Assembly (NCBI GenBank): GCA_947293975.1
Contig: CAMYPV010000053.1
Location: 1 to 7,921, forward strand
From: an uncultured Ezakiella sp.
Lineage (GTDB): Bacteria > Bacillota > Clostridia > Tissierellales > Peptoniphilaceae
Direction of reading: 5' to 3'
Length of the DNA: 7,921 bases
Positions 5,776-7,921 of the stretch are shown here, one piece after another (the stretch's first letter is position 1; each line of letters opens with the position of its first letter). A program made the position numbers and the translations under genes. The notes under the pieces were generated by a model that made no database searches, had not been told where the DNA came from, and was given only the letters and a program-made list of their open reading frames with translations.

Positions 5776-7081
5776 CACTTAGCTCCTCATATAAATTTTC
5801 AAGATTCATTCGCATCAAATCAATATAACTCATCGAGTCAATACCAACGCCCGGAAGAGCGTACTCCATACTTGCAAGCGAACTAACTCTGCCGCCGTCA
5901 AGCTCCTCGGCAATTACACGCGCAACGGATTTTGGAGCGCCGTACTCTGTAAAAATCGTCTTGATGCCAGCTTTTTTTGCGTAGTCAATCGCACGCACCA
6001 TCGACCTAATGCTCGGGTCGTCGATGCTCGTAAGGCCTTGAAGTGGGTATTGAACGAGATTTAAATCCCTCGCCAAATATTGAAACGCATAGTGAATTAC
6101 AATAAACTCACGCTTTTTAAGCGTCTTAAACTTATCCCTAAACTCATTTTGCATCAAATTCAAAGTGTCGACCGCATTAAAACGTCTCATGTCAATCGCG
6201 AGTTTTTTGTTCGGTACAAGCTTTATAATCTCACGCGCAATTGTGTTTAGATAAGCCTTTGCGTTGTTAAGCGACAGCCACGAATGCGGATCGTATGTGA
6301 TCTTGTCAACGCCTTGGCTGCTGCCCCTCAAAAGCTCAGTGCCTTCGAGTTCGTTATCGTCCAAATCGACAAATTTGTACGACAAAATATCCTCCGGCAA
6401 TCTGTCGGCAAACACAATCCAGTTTCCCGTCTCGGGCAATGTGTAATGAAGCTCGCCCGATTCGTGACGCATCTTTACTCTATAAACTTTTTCATCTTCA
6501 ATATCTAAATTGGTATCTTGATGTACTTCCACTCCAACGTCTTCCATCAGCTTTTTGCCAAGCTTTACAAGCTCATCTTGAGTCATTGTGCCGTCGTCTT
6601 TTTTGAAGACCAAACGCAAATACTCCTCGTGAGTGTGGCCAAACAAAATATTGTTCGTCGTGTTCTTGAAGTCGTAGCGCGTCATCAGCTGAAAATCGCC
6701 AAGACTTGCCGCACCCGTATAACTGATCAAGTCGACATTATCAGAGAGCCTTACAATTTTTAAATCCGGCAAATTCTCATGAACCTTATCAACCCATCTC
6801 TCCGCATTCGCCCCATTAATAATGAGCAGATCCGCTTCGGACAAACGCTTGATATCGCGCGGCGTCGGCTGCCAATCATGCACAGTCGCACTTGTCGGCA
6901 TAAAGCTCTTTAACTCGACATCATCCTCCGCAATCATCTTTGTAAGGTCATATATAGGAAAAAAAGAAGCGTACACTAAAGGTTTTTCTTTGGTGACGCT
7001 TCCTTCTTCGATGTTTCTACACGAAACTAATGTGAAAAGTACAAGGAAAAAACCAATAAAAAACAATTTTCCCCTTTTCAT
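5768..7081 (-). CDS. znuA: Zinc-binding lipoprotein of ABC transporter (ZnuA-like) with an insertion domain
   Basis: The 437-residue extracellular substrate-binding protein that captures metal for ZnuB/ZnuC. A basic N-terminus and hydrophobic segment end in the lipobox LVSC with C21 as lipidation site. The first lobe starts at YASFFPIYDLTKMIA, and the cluster A-I metal site shows H68 in VHDWQPTP, H266 in DPHSWLS and H330 in VIHYAFQYL, with a conserved loop FTEYGAPKS (377-385). Three histidines favour zinc over manganese. The distance from H68 to H266 is about 100 residues longer than I expect. Residues about 120-262 hold an extra, mixed-composition segment that is not His-rich, with scattered H149, H151, H187, H206 and H212. 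The C-terminus does not contain a ZinT domain, which is encoded separately just upstream. The gene starts 11 nt after zinT and overlaps znuC. Zinc specificity is inferred; manganese is less likely. Confidence 0.92.
   Translation of the reverse strand: MKRGKLFFIGFFLVLFTLVSCRNIEEGSVTKEKPLVYASFFPIYDLTKMIAEDDVELKSFMPTSATVHDWQPTPRDIKRLSEADLLIINGANAERWVDKVHENLPDLKIVRLSDNVDLISYTGAASLGDFQLMTRYDFKNTTNNILFGHTHEEYLRLVFKKDDGTMTQDELVKLGKKLMEDVGVEVHQDTNLDIEDEKVYRVKMRHESGELHYTLPETGNWIVFADRLPEDILSYKFVDLDDNELEGTELLRGSSQGVDKITYDPHSWLSLNNAKAYLNTIAREIIKLVPNKKLAIDMRRFNAVDTLNLMQNEFRDKFKTLKKREFIVIHYAFQYLARDLNLVQYPLQGLTSIDDPSIRSMVRAIDYAKKAGIKTIFTEYGAPKSVARVIAEELDGGRVSSLASMEYALPGVGIDSMSYIDLMRMNLENLYEELSDE
5783..5788 (-). 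promoter_or_regulatory. Shine-Dalgarno site of znuC
   Basis: GAGGAG on the minus strand, inside the end of znuA. Its 7-nt distance to the ATG at 5775 favours that start over the adjacent GTG. Confidence 0.7.
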
Positions 7082-7092
7082 CTAAAGCCTAA

Positions 7093-7788
7093 TTATTCTG
7101 TTAACTCTTCAGCAACATCTTCGCTTGATGTTGAAGTACGAATATAAGTTGGATATAATTTGCTGTCTTTATCTTTGATTTCTTCGATTGAATCAGCAAA
7201 TCTTGTGTGATAGTGTGCAAGGTGTTCTTCACCGTGAATTTGCATAAGAGCAACTAGTGGTTTAACATCCTTTGAATCTGTTTCGAATACGAACCAGTTT
7301 AGAGTCTTGCTTCCGTGTTGAACTTCAAGAATTTCTTTTAAAACGAATTTTGCAGATGCAATTTCTTTACCTTCGCCAACTTTACCGTCATAGAAAGTAA
7401 TTGTGTCGCCATCGATTGTTAGACCTTTGTATTCTGTCTTTCTACGTGCATCGATGTTTGCGATGAATTCTTCAACTGAAATATTTTGTTCTTTTGCAGC
7501 CTTTTCGATAGCTTCTTTAACAACTGGATCATCATAGTAAGCATCTATTGAGTTCCAATCGCCTTTCCACATATCAAGAGAAACGTCTTCTTTTTTGATT
7601 TCTTCGTGATTGTCTTTCTTTTCTTCCTGTTTTTCTTCTTGTTTTTCTTCTTGTTTTTCTTCTGCTTTAGCTTCTTGTTTTACTTCAGCCTTTGGCTCAG
7701 CAGCTTTTTCTGCTGGCTTTGAGCAGGCAGTTGTTAATCCTGTTAAAACAATAAGTCCTGCTAATAAAAATCTTTTTAAATTATTCAT
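7093..7788 (-). CDS. zinT: ZinT-family zinc-binding lipoprotein
   Basis: A 231-residue secreted protein. Residues 1-22 are a signal peptide ending LTTAC, with C22 as probable lipidation site, although T at -3 is not the standard lipobox residue. Residues about 23-68 form a highly charged Ala/Glu/Lys/Gln linker with EEKQ repeats. From about 70 the ZinT (YodA) domain begins at DMWKGDWNSIDAYYDD. The three zinc-binding histidines of the family match H185 (MQIHGEEH) and H192/H194 (AHYHTRF), and the C-terminal YPTYIRTSTSSEDVAEEL aligns well by eye with the end of E. coli ZinT. ZinT binds zinc and hands it to ZnuA; in streptococcal AdcA both domains are in one protein, while here they are separate neighbours. 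The frame runs 15 codons further upstream, but the ATG at 7788 begins a proper signal peptide and follows AGGGAGG (7794-7800). First gene of the operon. Confidence 0.93.
   Translation of the reverse strand: MNNLKRFLLAGLIVLTGLTTACSKPAEKAAEPKAEVKQEAKAEEKQEEKQEEKQEEKKDNHEEIKKEDVSLDMWKGDWNSIDAYYDDPVVKEAIEKAAKEQNISVEEFIANIDARRKTEYKGLTIDGDTITFYDGKVGEGKEIASAKFVLKEILEVQHGSKTLNWFVFETDSKDVKPLVALMQIHGEEHLAHYHTRFADSIEEIKDKDSKLYPTYIRTSTSSEDVAEELTE
7621..7680 (-). repeat. 12-bp tandem repeat in the zinT linker
   Basis: Five consecutive 12-bp units (plus-strand consensus TTCTTCTTGTTT) run through 7621-7680. The two middle ones (7633-7644 and 7645-7656) are identical, the flanking ones differ by a few bases. 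Each unit encodes four residues of the EEKQ-type linker, so gain or loss of a unit stays in frame and changes only linker length. Confidence 0.8.
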
Positions 7789-7793
7789 AAAAA

Positions 7794-7800
7794 CCTCCCT
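7794..7800 (-). promoter_or_regulatory. Shine-Dalgarno site of zinT
   Basis: AGGGAGG on the minus strand, 5 nt before the ATG at 7788. It supports that start over an in-frame start 15 codons upstream, which would place the operator inside the coding region. Confidence 0.85.
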
Positions 7801-7833
7801 GTGATAAATTTTGATAATCGTTATCAATATCAC
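7801..7833. promoter_or_regulatory. Fur-family-like operator of the zinc operon
   Basis: A perfect palindrome TTGATAA-TCG-TTATCAA occupies 7811-7827. Its 15-bp core TGATAATCGTTATCA differs by one base from the 7-1-7 Fur consensus. An outer pair, GTGATA (7801-7806) and TATCAC (7828-7833), forms a second dyad centred 2 bp away, and TGATAA also recurs as a direct repeat (7802 and 7812). The site begins about 9 nt downstream of the expected transcription start, so a bound repressor would block initiation or early elongation. The likely protein is a Zur-type member of the Fur family, since the operon is for zinc, but its gene is not in the window. Confidence 0.75.
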
Positions 7834-7842
7834 TCAACGAAT

Positions 7843-7871
7843 ATTATAAACCTCCGCTAACTAAAAGTCAA
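7843..7871 (-). promoter_or_regulatory. Sigma-A-type promoter of zinT-znuACB
   Basis: On the minus strand -35 TTGACT (7866-7871), a 17-nt spacer, and -10 TATAAT (7843-7848). Upstream of the -35 box, 7872-7921 is almost entirely A and T and could act as an UP element. The predicted start near 7836 leaves a leader of about 48 nt containing the operator palindrome and the SD. Confidence 0.88.
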
Positions 7872-7921
7872 GAGAAAATATAAATATTATTATAATTTAA
7901 TTATTAATATATGTTTATATC

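Noticed and set aside
6569..6607. EF-hand-like loop in ZnuA (KKDDGTMTQDEL, 160-171)
   Set aside because: The DG-x-hydrophobic-x3-E half resembles an EF-hand, but loop positions 1 and 3 are F159 and K161 instead of Asp/Asn, so calcium binding is not supported.
7610..7804. Plus-strand open frame rich in Phe, Ser and Cys opposite zinT
   Set aside because: It is the antisense reading of the EEKQ repeat linker and signal peptide.
1..7921. Mobile elements, CRISPR arrays, phage or defence genes
   Set aside because: No transposase, integrase, spaced direct-repeat array or toxin-antitoxin-like gene is visible; the window is filled with housekeeping and transport genes.

Overview
The window is AT-rich and every gene lies on the minus strand, so genes are read from high to low coordinates. 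Three transcription units can be seen: a zinc-acquisition operon (about 7871 to 4271), a folate-biosynthesis operon (about 4223 to 1475), and a tRNA-Thr plus elongation factor Tu unit (about 1464 to 99). The AT-rich base composition, strong purine-rich Shine-Dalgarno sites, near-consensus sigma-A-type promoters and lipoprotein substrate-binding proteins point to a low-GC Gram-positive bacterium (Firmicutes). A Tissierellia/Peptoniphilaceae-like anaerobe is my guess from the overall style and is not demonstrated.

Zinc operon: a near-consensus promoter (TTGACT, 17 bp, TATAAT) is followed by a 17-bp palindrome placed just downstream of the expected start point. It resembles a Fur-family operator. 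The genes are zinT (zinc-binding lipoprotein), znuA-like substrate-binding lipoprotein, znuC-like ATPase and znuB-like permease, ending at a hairpin terminator with a GCAA loop. The ZnuA-like protein carries an unusual insertion of about 100 residues where many zinc-binding proteins have a His-rich loop.

Folate operon: folE (GTP cyclohydrolase I), an HD-domain metal-dependent hydrolase, folP (dihydropteroate synthase) and a folB-folK fusion are tightly coupled, with TAATG junctions or an SD that overlaps the preceding stop. Together they cover GTP to dihydropteroate, apart from the dephosphorylation of dihydroneopterin triphosphate. The HD protein sits where that missing step would be encoded, which makes it a candidate for it. 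folC, folA and the pABA genes are not in the window.

Translation unit: a strong promoter (TTGACA, 17 bp, TATGAT) drives tRNA-Thr(GGU) with an encoded CCA end, followed after a 55-nt leader by tuf. The same pairing of a Thr(GGU) tRNA with tuf is known from thrT-tufB of E. coli. The 98 bases beyond tuf up to the window edge hold small dyads but no convincing gene or terminator.

Nothing here looks like a mobile element, phage, CRISPR array or defence system. The points most worth following up are the ZnuA insertion domain, the HD hydrolase in the folate operon and the Fur-like palindrome on a zinc operon.
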